Notes under the pieces: generated by a model
Database searches by the model: none
The model's input: the letters and a program-made list of their open reading frames with translations, nothing else
What the model was told of the DNA's origin: nothing
Assembly: GCA_022763905.1 (NCBI GenBank)
Contig: JALERS010000010.1
Location: forward strand, 1 to 40,963
Source of the DNA: Prevotellaceae bacterium
Lineage (GTDB): Bacteria; Bacteroidota; Bacteroidia; Bacteroidales; Bacteroidaceae
DNA: 40,963 bases
Direction: 5' to 3'
Position numbers and translations under genes: made by a program
Shown here: one piece after another, positions 31,694 to 40,835 of the stretch
Position numbering within the stretch: the first letter of the stretch is position 1
Layout of the letters: every line of letters starts with the position of its first letter

Positions 31694-34312
31694 TTACAGT
31701 TCACGACCAATCATGAAATGGAAGTTGCTTCCTGCTTCTGTCCGAGAACCATTGACTTTATCAAATCCGTAGGCCCAGTCAATTCCCAACAGTCCAATCA
31801 TCGGCAACCACAAGCGTACACCAAATCCTGCAGAACGCTTCATGTCGAAGATGTTGAATTTGCTGCAACGTGTCCACACGTTACCTCCTTCAATGAATGC
31901 AAGGGCATAGATACTGGTTTGGTCAAGCATGAGAGGATAACGAAGTTCCATAAGCATACGGCTGTAGGCATATCCTTCAGATCCGTAAGGGGTAAGGGAG
32001 CCGTTTTCATATCCTCTTAAGGCTATCATTTCTTGTGCATACCCTGTGGTGTAGCCTGACATGCCGTCACCACCCATATAGAAGGTTTCGAAGGGTGAGC
32101 GCTTATGCTTGTTGTAGTAACCGAGCAAACCGAATTCTGTGCGGGTCATCAGGACAGGGGTGTGCTTGGTGCTGTTGTTGAGGGCATTATAGGTCTTGAG
32201 GGAGAATTTCCACTTGTGGTACTCTATCCATTTGTATTTCTCCTTCATCTCGTCCATGTATGTGGTGCTCCGTACATTGTTGGCGAGGTTCTTGTAGTCT
32301 TTGCCGTCCCAAAGGGAATAGGGTGGGGTCATGGTGACTGACAAGGAGAACTCGGAGCCACTTCTGGGATAGAATATCTGGTCGGATGAGTTGCGCTGGA
32401 GGGCCAAGGTAAAGTTTACGTTGTTGCAGTTGCCGTCAGTCATGATGAAGTAGGACCAGGAGCGCAACATATATCGCTGATAAGATAACATGGCGGTGAA
32501 TGTGAAATAGTCGTCAGGCCAGTGCAGACGCTTCCCCCATCCTATGCTCCCACCTATCATCTTGACATATTTGTCAGGGTCATAGTAATCGGCCATGTTG
32601 TAGTAGTTGCCAGCTGTACCATAGCCATAGAGATTCTGGTAATAGTAATTGTAGTAATTGCTGTTATAGTAATTGCTGTTGACGTCGGTCTGTTTGGAGT
32701 AATAGAGCGAGATGGAAAGGTTGTTGGGACGTTTCCCTCCAAACCAAGGGTCCTCAAAAGACAAACTATACTGCTGATAGTAGGTACCATTGGTTTGAGC
32801 TTTTATCTCTATACTCTGTCCCATGCCTTGCGGGAGAAGCAACCGATGCTTCTGGTCGCGTTTGAAGAGATTCTGCAAGGCAAAGTTGGTGAACTTGACA
32901 CCGATGCTTCCTGTGACACCTACTACACCCCATCCTGCTGATACTTCCAACTGGTCGCTGCTCTTGGGGACAAGTTTGTAGGTAACATCTACCGTTCCGT
33001 TGTCTACATGTGGTTTGATATCAGGTACCATATGCTCAGGATCCCAGTGTCCCATTTGGGAGAGATCCTTGAGTGACCTCATGATGGCTTCCTTGTTGAA
33101 GAGGTCACCAGGTTTCGTGCGGAGTTCACGACGGATTACTTCATCGAAGACACGCTCGTTTCCTGATATGGATACACGGCCCAAATGAGCTTGCTGGCCT
33201 TCTACGACACGCATTTCCAGGTCAATAGAGTCACCCACCACATTGGTTTCTACAGGAGAGATGTGATTGAATACATATCCGTGGTTGTAATACTGGTTGG
33301 AGATGGCGTCGTCGTCTGTGGAAAGTCTCTTCTCCAGTTGGGTCTGGTTATAGACATCACCATGCTTAAGGGCCAGTGTTCGATTGAGCGCATCTGTGCT
33401 GTAGATGGTGTTGCCTACCCAAGTGATGTTCCTGATATAGTATTTGCCACCTTCTTCAATATTGAGGTGAACGTCGACATGCTTCTCGTCAAACTGGGTA
33501 ACAGAGTCACTGACAATGTAGGCATCGCGGTATCCCCACTCGTTGTATTTTTTGATGACATTTTCCTTGTCGGCTACATATTTGTCTTCAATGAACTTCT
33601 TGGACTTGAAAAAGTTGGCAAGACGGTTCACTTCTTTGGTCTTCGAAAGGGCTTTCTTGATGGCCTTGACTCTGGAAGGGTCGACACCGGTGAGGTAAAT
33701 CTTGTGGACTTTGACCTTGCTGTGCTTGTCGATGTTGACCGTAACGTCCACATAGTTCTTTTTGTCGGGATGGTCTGTACGGATGATGTCTGCAGTAGCA
33801 TTCTTGAATCCCTTTTCCTCAAAGTAGTTCTTGATGACTATTATGGCCCGGTCAATGGAGTTGGTGCTTATCTGATTGTCTTTGGTAAGGCCTATTTTGT
33901 CCTCCAGGTCCTCCTTCTCTGTCTTCTTTACACCCGTGAAGGTGATACTGGAGATACGGGGGAGAGCGGTGAGGTTGATGTGCAGATAAATCTTGTTGCC
34001 CTTGATACTGTCGGCGCTGATGGAAACATCAGAAAACAATCCCTGCTTCCAGAAATTGCGGATAGCTGTGGAAACAGCATTGTCTGGTTGAGGGAATGAA
34101 ATGGTCTGGCCAACGCGTAGTCCGGAGACCCCCAACAGGATGTTTTCATCGTATTCCTTGACTCCGTCAATGATGATGCCGTCAATGACGTATTCGGTGG
34201 CAGATGAAGAATAGTCCATGGGGGGATTTACCTTGACAATTTCTGACTGTGCCCTGGAAGGGAACACAATTAGCAGAAGGATGTATGTCAGGAAAAGAAG
34301 TCGTCTTGTCAT
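31694..34312 (-). CDS. bamA: Outer membrane protein assembly factor BamA
   Basis: 872 residues with a signal peptide (LLFLTYILLLIVFPSRAQ). Five POTRA domains fill about residues 40-445 (IDGIIIDGVKEYDENILLG, ISSITFTGVKKTEKEDL, VHKIYLTGVDPSRVKAI, IRNITWVGNTIYSTDAL, LGRVSISGNERVFDEVIRR). They are followed by the Omp85 barrel with MGGDGMSGYTTG and a C-terminal strand ending FMIGREL. One surface loop is very rich in Tyr and Asn (NSNYYNSNYYNYYYQ). BamA inserts beta-barrel proteins into the outer membrane. It lies between uppS and ompH, in a conserved order. Confidence 0.96.
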   Translation of the reverse strand: MTRRLLFLTYILLLIVFPSRAQSEIVKVNPPMDYSSSATEYVIDGIIIDGVKEYDENILLGVSGLRVGQTISFPQPDNAVSTAIRNFWKQGLFSDVSISADSIKGNKIYLHINLTALPRISSITFTGVKKTEKEDLEDKIGLTKDNQISTNSIDRAIIVIKNYFEEKGFKNATADIIRTDHPDKKNYVDVTVNIDKHSKVKVHKIYLTGVDPSRVKAIKKALSKTKEVNRLANFFKSKKFIEDKYVADKENVIKKYNEWGYRDAYIVSDSVTQFDEKHVDVHLNIEEGGKYYIRNITWVGNTIYSTDALNRTLALKHGDVYNQTQLEKRLSTDDDAISNQYYNHGYVFNHISPVETNVVGDSIDLEMRVVEGQQAHLGRVSISGNERVFDEVIRRELRTKPGDLFNKEAIMRSLKDLSQMGHWDPEHMVPDIKPHVDNGTVDVTYKLVPKSSDQLEVSAGWGVVGVTGSIGVKFTNFALQNLFKRDQKHRLLLPQGMGQSIEIKAQTNGTYYQQYSLSFEDPWFGGKRPNNLSISLYYSKQTDVNSNYYNSNYYNYYYQNLYGYGTAGNYYNMADYYDPDKYVKMIGGSIGWGKRLHWPDDYFTFTAMLSYQRYMLRSWSYFIMTDGNCNNVNFTLALQRNSSDQIFYPRSGSEFSLSVTMTPPYSLWDGKDYKNLANNVRSTTYMDEMKEKYKWIEYHKWKFSLKTYNALNNSTKHTPVLMTRTEFGLLGYYNKHKRSPFETFYMGGDGMSGYTTGYAQEMIALRGYENGSLTPYGSEGYAYSRMLMELRYPLMLDQTSIYALAFIEGGNVWTRCSKFNIFDMKRSAGFGVRLWLPMIGLLGIDWAYGFDKVNGSRTEAGSNFHFMIGREL

Positions 34313-34326
34313 AAAGGAAATATGTG

Positions 34327-35079
34327 CTAGTCTACTTGTTCAGACAGGTTAATCTGTTCACTGGTTTTGCCGAAACGGCGCTCGCGTTGCTGGTAGTCCC
34401 ATACGGCTTTGCAAAGGTCTTCGCAACCGAAGTCGGGCCAGTAGGTATCGCAGAAATATAGTTCGGAATAGGCGCATTGCCAGAGGAGGTAATTGCTCAG
34501 GCGTTGTTCTCCTCCTGTACGGATGAGCAGTTCGGGATTAGGCATGAAAGCGGTCTTCATGTGTGCATCAATGGTCTCTGCGGTAATGTCGTCGGGCTGC
34601 AAACTTCCTGACTGGACGGCATGGGCGATGTCTCTCACTGCTTCCTGCATTTCCCAACGCGAGGAATAACTGAGAGCCATATTGACGGTCATGGCTGTAT
34701 TATGGCGCGTATCGTTTACAACGTTCTGGATATGTGCCAAAACGTCCTTGGGGATACGGGTGGTGTCTCCAATGCAACGCAGGCGTACATTGTTCTTCAT
34801 AAATATCTCTTCCTTTAACTGGGAGAGTACCAGTCCCATCAAGGCCGCTACCTCATCGTCTGGACGGTTCCAGTTTTCCGTGGAGAAGGTATATAGAGTC
34901 AGGTATTTGATACCTATTCTTACTGCTTCTTCTGTGACGATGCGCACAGCCTCTACTCCTTGCTGATGGCCTTGGCTACGTTCCAGACCACGTTGCTTGG
35001 CCCAACGGCCATTGCCGTCCATGATGATGGCAACATGTTTGGGAATCCTGTTCTTGTCGAGCTGTTCTTTATATGTCAT
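34327..35079 (-). CDS. uppS: Isoprenyl transferase (undecaprenyl diphosphate synthase)
   Basis: 250 residues from the ATG at 35079. The upstream start would overlap the DUF6089 gene and adds an atypical tail. Motifs: [17 protein letters not shown] (catalytic Asp), [33 protein letters not shown] and [15 protein letters not shown]. It makes the C55 lipid carrier for cell-wall and glycan synthesis in the cytosol. It is 22 bases after the DUF6089 gene and 14 bases before bamA. Confidence 0.95.
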   Translation of the reverse strand: MTYKEQLDKNRIPKHVAIIMDGNGRWAKQRGLERSQGHQQGVEAVRIVTEEAVRIGIKYLTLYTFSTENWNRPDDEVAALMGLVLSQLKEEIFMKNNVRLRCIGDTTRIPKDVLAHIQNVVNDTRHNTAMTVNMALSYSSRWEMQEAVRDIAHAVQSGSLQPDDITAETIDAHMKTAFMPNPELLIRTGGEQRLSNYLLWQCAYSELYFCDTYWPDFGCEDLCKAVWDYQQRERRFGKTSEQINLSEQVD

Positions 35080-35101
35080 GGTTGTAGATGGGTATGCTTG
35101 T

Positions 35102-35812
35102 TCAATAGGCTTTGTTGCAATTGGGGCAGATAGGGGCAAAACTGTAGGTGAGGGTAATCATCGTGGTACAGTAGCTGTCTTTGTTCTTAAAAGCTTCCGA
35201 GGTGATGCCTTTAGGGTCTTTCAGATTGTCGAGCTGGTCAGACAGACTGAAGTGCATGGCCCAGTCAAAGGTAAGGTTCAGACGTTTTCCTAAACGGTAT
35301 TTGATGCCTAGTCCGAATGGGATATTGGCTGAAAAGGCCTTGCCGGATGAGCCGTAGGTGAAGCCTGCCCCTAGTTGCAGGAAGGGTGTGAGACGCTTGT
35401 ATCCCATGTAACCGGAATAGTAACCGTAAGGCCAGAAGTTGAGTTCGTAGATGCAACTGAGGTCTGTAACGGCTCCGGAAAACGAATGGATATAAGGTTG
35501 GGCTATGGTTCCCGATGGTGTATTGTCAGGAAGGAAGTCTGCATGGGCGTCTCCTTGTCCCTTGATACCACCTGTGGTGAGTTGTACTTTCAATACATTA
35601 TGATGGTCAAAAAGATATCTCCATAAGGCAGTGATTGCCGGACAAGTCTTGGAATACATCTTGTCATTGACATCACCTAAATAGAAGGATGTGCCTATGC
35701 CTCCGCCAATCTCCATACGGAATTCAGCGTCTTCCTGAGCAAGGCTTTTTGCTGGGAATGCCAGCAGTGCACAAGAACAGAAGCCTAGAACAATCATTCT
35801 TATATAAGGCAT
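35102..35812 (-). CDS. DUF6089 outer-membrane barrel protein
   Basis: 236 residues with a signal peptide ([21 protein letters not shown]). The sequence reads as a small beta-barrel: [48 protein letters not shown] and [22 protein letters not shown] final CPNCNKAY tail has a CxxC pair and resembles a zinc knuckle. DUF6089 proteins sit upstream of uppS-bamA in many Bacteroidales, which suggests an outer-membrane role, not otherwise known. Confidence 0.88.
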   Translation of the reverse strand: MPYIRMIVLGFCSCALLAFPAKSLAQEDAEFRMEIGGGIGTSFYLGDVNDKMYSKTCPAITALWRYLFDHHNVLKVQLTTGGIKGQGDAHADFLPDNTPSGTIAQPYIHSFSGAVTDLSCIYELNFWPYGYYSGYMGYKRLTPFLQLGAGFTYGSSGKAFSANIPFGLGIKYRLGKRLNLTFDWAMHFSLSDQLDNLKDPKGITSEAFKNKDSYCTTMITLTYSFAPICPNCNKAY

Positions 35813-35830
35813 GATGTCAGTCGGGATATT

Positions 35831-37210
35831 TTATTGGGTGAATGATGTCTGGTTGTTCTTGAAGCCGAGGCGGTTGATTCTCCCTCGCCAGATGTCTCCT
35901 GAACCTCCGCAGAAAATCCACATGTATTTATCTTTGTCAATGGTCCAACTGAAGTTGGAAGCAGGGATGGCCGCAGGATGGAGGTAGGTGTTGCTCTGTG
36001 GAATCCATGTGCGTCCGCCGTCGTTGCTGATAGAGAAGAGAGAGAGGGTGTCTCCTTGAATACCCAAAGAGTAGATACGGTTGTCGTAGGCTATGATTTG
36101 GGTACCTGGCAGGGAGGGATAGGGGAAGGTGATGTCATTGCCTGCGTTGAAATAGTTCCAAGGCTCAGTGTTGGAATCCTTGTTGTCAATCACCTTTTTC
36201 CATTCGGTAGGAGTCGTACCGTCTTGCAGGAGACCTCCCATGATAACATATTCGAAATTGCTGTTGAAACTCATGGGCATCCATACAGAGGTGAAATGGC
36301 TGGCTGGTAGCAAATGGGAGGCATTTTCCACTGCATCAGATTCCCATACTGCTCCATCGGCTGAAACATACATCGCACCATCCTTGATAGCATAGAGATG
36401 ACTGCTGCTATGGGCCGTCAAGGCATCAGGAACCAGTGAACTTCCTGAATCGCTCCAGTGGATGCCGTCGTCAGAACGCATTACCTTATTGTCTGCTACC
36501 ATGTAAAATATATTGTGTAGTAGCTGGATGTTGCTGGGATTGAAAGAGGAAAATGGAAGGTAGGTTACGGTCCAGTTTTGTGGTGAAGACGTCGGAGCGC
36601 TGATGCAAACTGGCTGGCCGGCCTTGAGGGCAAAGACATTTAATTGGGCATCCTTGTAGAATGCCTTTTGAAGGGTGATGTCTGTCCAAATGTCATGGGC
36701 ATTGGCTTGCTGTTGCCAAACGAAAAGCTCCGAGTTGACTTGGTGTACATTGATGCTTACTGTGTACTCTTTCTTTGCTTTGCCTGAATAGGAATAGCAT
36801 ATGAAGGTACGCGGATGAGTAAAGTCGAGGGTGTCTGTTCTGGAGAAGAGCGTATCGGTGCCATTGGCTGTACGATAACTGAGAATACCGTCACTAGAGA
36901 TGTTGCTGAAGATGACTTTGTCTACATGAGTACCTATAGGAAGGGAGTCGGGATTGTAGATTTCGCCTTTGTATTGGTCAATGTACAGGGCATAAAGGCT
37001 TCCAGAAAGGGTAGTATTATAAGTGGTATCCTTACCACTGCTGGTTTGGGATTGGATGGTACGGATAAGACTTCCGAGGGTGATATCAGTAATGGCGCAA
37101 TGATTGCTGTTCAGGCTGGTGCTATCAATGGAATCTTCTGTATTGCAAGAGAAAGTCAGACACCCCCAACATATGGTCAACAACCATGTTCCAATAAAGG
37201 ATTTCTTCAT
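35831..37210 (-). CDS. DUF6242 lipoprotein
   Basis: 459 residues with a lipoprotein signal (WGCLTFSC, Cys22). An N-terminal domain (NHCAITDITLGSLIRTI, HPRTFICYSYSGKAKKEYTVSINVHQ) is followed by a propeller-like region with sialidase/BNR-like pieces (MRSDDGIHWSDSGSSL, YVSADGAVWESD, ISNDGGRTWIPQSNTY), ending DKYMWIFCGGSGDIWRGRINRLGF. Family function is unknown. First gene of the outer-membrane biogenesis operon, 18 bases before the DUF6089 gene. Confidence 0.85.
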   Translation of the reverse strand: MKKSFIGTWLLTICWGCLTFSCNTEDSIDSTSLNSNHCAITDITLGSLIRTIQSQTSSGKDTTYNTTLSGSLYALYIDQYKGEIYNPDSLPIGTHVDKVIFSNISSDGILSYRTANGTDTLFSRTDTLDFTHPRTFICYSYSGKAKKEYTVSINVHQVNSELFVWQQQANAHDIWTDITLQKAFYKDAQLNVFALKAGQPVCISAPTSSPQNWTVTYLPFSSFNPSNIQLLHNIFYMVADNKVMRSDDGIHWSDSGSSLVPDALTAHSSSHLYAIKDGAMYVSADGAVWESDAVENASHLLPASHFTSVWMPMSFNSNFEYVIMGGLLQDGTTPTEWKKVIDNKDSNTEPWNYFNAGNDITFPYPSLPGTQIIAYDNRIYSLGIQGDTLSLFSISNDGGRTWIPQSNTYLHPAAIPASNFSWTIDKDKYMWIFCGGSGDIWRGRINRLGFKNNQTSFTQ

Positions 37211-37241
37211 TTTTGTGGTTATAGTATATATGTTATAAATG

Positions 37242-37249
37242 CAAAAGTA
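37242..37249 (-). promoter_or_regulatory. -7 box of the DUF6242-bamA-ompH operon
   Basis: The minus strand reads TACTTTTG, a TAnnTTTG match, 31 bases before the ATG at 37210. It probably drives the six-gene operon. No convincing -33 box at 19-21 bases. Confidence 0.5.
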
Positions 37250-37303
37250 CTCACTTTTAAGGAAATTCTTTCTATAATCTGTCTGGTTTTTGTCGAAAAA
37301 ATA

Positions 37304-37933
37304 CTAATTGTCGAAGTCTTCCTCTGTGTTTGAATCCTCTTCTTCAGTAGCAGAAGGCAGATAAGATTCGGGGATGTTGTTTTCATCGATAACTTCTTCT
37401 GAGGGAACCTGCATTTCATGGTCGGGAGACAGAGACGCATTGGTTAGATGCCTTTGGATGAGAGCCCATGCTAGCAGGAAGAATAGGAGAATTCCGATAA
37501 TGACAATGACAGTGACTGTTTTCCTTCCATTGTGTGAATATACAGGGGTAGTGCCCTCTGGAAAATCTGTCTGTAGTGGCTTGTTTTTTCGTGACTGAGA
37601 GAGCATGCACCCGCATTCTGGGCAGATGCGGTTAGTATCAGGTATGATAGAATGGCAGGTAGGACAAGTCGTTGTTCCTAACGGGTGACCGAAGGAATTG
37701 TCCTTAAACGGATCATCAAGGACATTGTTGTCAAAAGTCAACTTGGGGGGCTGGGAAATTACAGGTGGCTGGGATGTCAATAATGTGCCGCATTTCATGC
37801 AGAAACGGTCGGTAGGCCTTATAGGAGATTGGCACTGGGGACAGCAGGTTTCTGATGTGACTTTATAACCGCAGGAAGGACAGTAGATGGCATTAGAGGG
37901 TAGCGTTGCACCACAGTGATGACAATTGTTCAT
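37304..37933 (-). CDS. Zinc-ribbon membrane protein
   Basis: 209 residues from the ATG at 37933 (MNNCHHCGATLPSN); the longer ORF start lies over a -7 box and is rejected. Three zinc ribbons in a row carry CxxC pairs: CHHCG/CPSCG, CPQCQ/CMKCG and CPTCH/CPECG. A single membrane helix (VTVIVIIGILLFFLLAWALI) follows at about residue 135-160. The tail is acidic (EEEDSNTEEDFDN). No partner is evident; similar zinc-ribbon anchors are widespread and of unknown function. It precedes the DUF6242 gene by 93 bases and diverges from dnaK. Confidence 0.8.
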   Translation of the reverse strand: MNNCHHCGATLPSNAIYCPSCGYKVTSETCCPQCQSPIRPTDRFCMKCGTLLTSQPPVISQPPKLTFDNNVLDDPFKDNSFGHPLGTTTCPTCHSIIPDTNRICPECGCMLSQSRKNKPLQTDFPEGTTPVYSHNGRKTVTVIVIIGILLFFLLAWALIQRHLTNASLSPDHEMQVPSEEVIDENNIPESYLPSATEEEDSNTEEDFDN

Positions 37934-37958
37934 GAGCAAGAGGGTGATAATCTGGTTG

Positions 37959-37966
37959 CAAATATA
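37959..37966 (-). promoter_or_regulatory. -7 box of the zinc-ribbon gene
   Basis: The minus strand reads TATATTTG, a full TAnnTTTG match, 25 bases before the ATG at 37933. Its position within the longer ORF supports the shorter start. Confidence 0.5.
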
Positions 37967-38111
37967 GCAATTCATGGGAAAAGAGGGTCATAAAGAAGCC
38001 TAAAGAATGTTGTGGGTAGGTACGGAACCAACTGCAGAGGCCTCTTTATTAGAGTCAGTTTAGACCTTTTATAAAGTGACAAATTGAAAAAATAGACTCC
38101 AATATCAAGTT

Positions 38112-38127
38112 TGGCACACTCATTGCA
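38112..38127 (+). promoter_or_regulatory. Sigma-54-type (-24/-12) element upstream of dnaK
   Basis: TGGCAC, 5 bases, TTGCA. The invariant GG and GC are exactly 10 bases apart, as in RpoN promoters. A start is expected near 38138, leaving a leader of about 70 nt before the dnaK ATG. No TAnnTTTG box was found between the zinc-ribbon gene and dnaK at a usual position. Confidence 0.5.
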
Positions 38128-38140
38128 AGGTATAAGAACT

Positions 38141-38159
38141 GTGGATGTCAAGGATCCAC
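38141..38159 (+). other. Short hairpin in the dnaK leader
   Basis: GTGGAT and ATCCAC pair around a 7-nt loop, only a few bases from the transcript start predicted by the sigma-54 element. It does not resemble the CIRCE operator. Its role is unknown; it may affect stability of the mRNA 5' end. Confidence 0.35.
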
Positions 38160-38206
38160 CAATAGATAAACCTTTTGAATATAACAGAAAAAAAAGAATA
38201 ATAATT

Positions 38207-40114
38207 ATGGGAAAGATTATTGGAATTGACTTAGGTACGACTAACTCTTGCGTATCTGTATTTGAGGGCAACGAGCCCGTGGTAATCGCTAATTCTGAAG
38301 GCAAACGTACTACTCCTTCTGTAGTAGCTTTTATTGAAGGTGGCGAGCGTAAAGTGGGTGATCCTGCCAAGCGTCAGGCTATTACCAACCCTAAGCGTAC
38401 TATTTATAGTATCAAACGTTTCATGGGTGAACCCTATGATATGGTTCAGAAAGAGATTGAACGTGTTCCCTACTCTGTGGTAAGGGGAGACAACAATACC
38501 GCCCGTGTGGAGATTGACGGTCGTCAGTATACTCCGCAGGAAATTTCTGCTATTATTCTTCAGAAGATGAAGAAGACGGCAGAAGACTATCTGGGCGAAG
38601 AGGTAAAGGATGCAGTGATTACCGTTCCTGCTTACTTTAGTGATTCTCAGCGTCAGGCTACCAAGGAAGCAGGTGAAATAGCCGGTCTGAATGTACGCCG
38701 TATTGTCAATGAACCGACAGCAGCCGCTTTGGCTTATGGACTTGACAAGAGCAATAAGGACATGAAGATTGCTGTGTTTGACCTGGGTGGTGGTACTTTC
38801 GATATTTCTATTTTGGAATTTGGAGGTGGCGTGTTTGAAGTACTCTCCACCAATGGTAATACTCATCTGGGTGGTGATGACTTCGATCATGTGATCATTA
38901 ACTGGCTGGTAGAAGAATTCAAGAATGATGAAGGTGCTGACCTTAGTCAGGATCCTATGGCAATGCAGCGTCTGAAGGAAGCTGCCGAAAAGGCCAAAAT
39001 AGAATTGTCTAGTTCTACTACCACTGAAATCAATCTGCCTTACATCATGCCTGTAGGAGGTGTGCCCAAGCATTTGGTGAAGACTCTTACTCGTGCCAAG
39101 TTCGAACAATTGGCTCATAGTCTAATCCAAGACTGTTTGGAGCCATGTAAGAAGGCTATTTCAGATGCCAAACTCTCTCCTTCTGATATCGATGAGGTAA
39201 TCCTTGTAGGTGGTTCTAGCCGTATCCCTGCAGTACAGAAATTAGTGGAAGACTATTTTGGCAAAGCACCTTCTAAGGGTGTCAATCCAGACGAAGTAGT
39301 AGCGGTAGGTGCTAGTGTTCAGGGAGCTATTCTCAATAAGGAAAGTGGCGTGGGCGATATCGTATTGCTGGATGTGACTCCGCTGTCTCTCGGTATCGAA
39401 ACCCTGGGCGGTGTAATGACCAAGTTGATTGATGCCAACACTACTATACCTTGCAAGAAGAGTGAAACATTCTCTACAGCTGCCGACAACCAGACAGAAG
39501 TAACTATCCACGTGCTACAGGGAGAGCGTCCTATGGCTTCTCAGAACAAGAGCATCGGACAGTTCAACCTTACCGGTATTGCTCCGGCACGTAGAGGTAT
39601 TCCACAGATTGAGGTAAGTTTTGATATCGATGCCAACGGTATTCTCAAAGTGTCTGCCAAGGATAAGGCCACGGGTAAGGAACAAGCCATCCGTATTGAA
39701 GCTTCATCAGGTCTTTCTAAGGAAGAGATTGATCGTATGAAGGCAGAAGCACAGGCTAATGCCGATGCTGACAAGAAAGAACGTGAAAAGATTGACAAAC
39801 TCAATCAAGCCGATTCTATGGTATTCCAGACTGAAAACTTCCTGAAGGAGAATGGCGACAAGATTCCTGCTGACCAGAAACCTGCTATTGAGGCAGCAGT
39901 AGAGAAACTGAAGAATGCCCACAAGGCACAAGACCTCGCCGCTATTGATGCCGCTACTGCCGAACTGAATCAGGTGATGCAGGCAGCCAGTGCACAGATG
40001 TATAGTCAGGCAGGTCCTCAATCTGGCGCACAGGCAGGTCCTCAGGGCAACACTCAGAATACTCAAGATTCTAATGACAATATTCAGGATGCCGATTTCG
40101 AGGAGGTGAAGTAA
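38207..40114 (+). CDS. dnaK: Molecular chaperone DnaK (Hsp70)
   Basis: 635 residues from the ATG at 38207 ([21 protein letters not shown]). ATPase domain: [45 protein letters not shown]. Linker and substrate domain: [20 protein letters not shown], and [18 protein letters not shown]. The lid is helical, then a Gln/Gly/Ala-rich tail ends DADFEEVK, close to the usual EEVD-like end. It is the cytosolic Hsp70. No dnaJ or grpE is next to it. Confidence 0.98.
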   Translation: MGKIIGIDLGTTNSCVSVFEGNEPVVIANSEGKRTTPSVVAFIEGGERKVGDPAKRQAITNPKRTIYSIKRFMGEPYDMVQKEIERVPYSVVRGDNNTARVEIDGRQYTPQEISAIILQKMKKTAEDYLGEEVKDAVITVPAYFSDSQRQATKEAGEIAGLNVRRIVNEPTAAALAYGLDKSNKDMKIAVFDLGGGTFDISILEFGGGVFEVLSTNGNTHLGGDDFDHVIINWLVEEFKNDEGADLSQDPMAMQRLKEAAEKAKIELSSSTTTEINLPYIMPVGGVPKHLVKTLTRAKFEQLAHSLIQDCLEPCKKAISDAKLSPSDIDEVILVGGSSRIPAVQKLVEDYFGKAPSKGVNPDEVVAVGASVQGAILNKESGVGDIVLLDVTPLSLGIETLGGVMTKLIDANTTIPCKKSETFSTAADNQTEVTIHVLQGERPMASQNKSIGQFNLTGIAPARRGIPQIEVSFDIDANGILKVSAKDKATGKEQAIRIEASSGLSKEEIDRMKAEAQANADADKKEREKIDKLNQADSMVFQTENFLKENGDKIPADQKPAIEAAVEKLKNAHKAQDLAAIDAATAELNQVMQAASAQMYSQAGPQSGAQAGPQGNTQNTQDSNDNIQDADFEEVK

Positions 40115-40145
40115 GACTGATTAACAGTAATAATTATCGAAAACA

Positions 40146-40178
40146 AAATCCGTGTAGCTCATTGAGTTACACGGATTT
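40146..40178 (+). terminator. Terminator of dnaK
   Basis: An 11-bp stem (AAATCCGTGTA / TACACGGATTT) with an inner CTC/GAG pairing. It begins 32 bases after the dnaK stop. The following GTCTTTGG is where the group II intron is inserted. Confidence 0.85.
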
Positions 40179-40186
40179 GTCTTTGG

Positions 40187-40806
40187 GTATGACGGGCATG
40201 TCATACATCTGTGGTGAAAGTCCATGTGGGGCGTAGTTGCCAACGAACCCTATAGCGACTTGCAAGTTTCGAGTGGTGACGCTCGGGAGAGAAGAAGCAA
40301 TAGCGAAATCGTGGCCTGACGAACAGAAACATGGTACTAAGGCGCATCAAGCGGACAAGCTGGCCAAAGACAGTGAAGCTCCTAAAGGCAACCGTAACCT
40401 TGTTGCGTAAACCATGCAGGTAAACGAGGAAAGATGTATGGCTTATCCCGCGAGGCCTCGGCAGTCCGCAAGGATAGTAACAACGAATGTCGAGGAGTCA
40501 GCAGAGGCCGAAGTAGCCGACCGCGTGACGGTCAAGGCGAAGGGCCGAATCGTGCATTGTCTTACAAGACAATCTGTGTATTTGGAAACTGTAGTAGTCA
40601 GATGGCCGAAGAGGAACTCTCTTTTCAAGACGATAGGGCGTATCCTGACAATAGAGAAGAAGTGACGATGTCCAATATGCGGAGTCCAAAAGGGACAAGA
40701 CAAGCACGAAACCGCCGTATGCCGAACGGCACGTACGGTGGTGTGGGAGGAAAGAAAACGAAAGTAGGTCAGAAAACTTACTACGTTTTCCGACCTACCC
40801 GATTAT
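40187..40806 (+). mobile_element. ORF-less group II intron
   Basis: The 5' end GTATGACGGGC resembles the GTGYG consensus. A domain I region carries the typical GGTGAAAGTCC. CCAAAGACA at 40364-40372 is perfectly complementary to the 9 bases before the intron (TGTCTTTGG, 40178-40186), i.e. an EBS1-IBS1 pair. Domain V is the 32-nt hairpin at about 40711-40742 (ACCGCCGTATGCC...ACGGTGGT). Domain VI is the long hairpin GTAGGTC-A-GAAAAC / GTTTTC-C-GACCTAC, followed by CCGATTAT. No reverse transcriptase is encoded, so mobility would need a protein in trans. ORFs 40414-40665 and 40434-40808 lie within the RNA and are not genes. Confidence 0.88.
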
Positions 40807-40835
40807 AATACGCCGCTTCACACTGATACACTTGT

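Noticed and set aside
33185-34099. 304-aa plus-strand ORF inside bamA
   Set aside because: Antisense shadow of the strongly supported BamA POTRA region.
38112-38206. CIRCE/HrcA operator sought at dnaK
   Set aside because: No TTAGCACTC-N9-GAGTGCTAA-like sequence; the hairpin present is short and unrelated.
40414-40808. ORFs of 83 and 124 aa inside the group II intron
   Set aside because: They cover structured intron domains (including V and VI), with a composition unlike a maturase.
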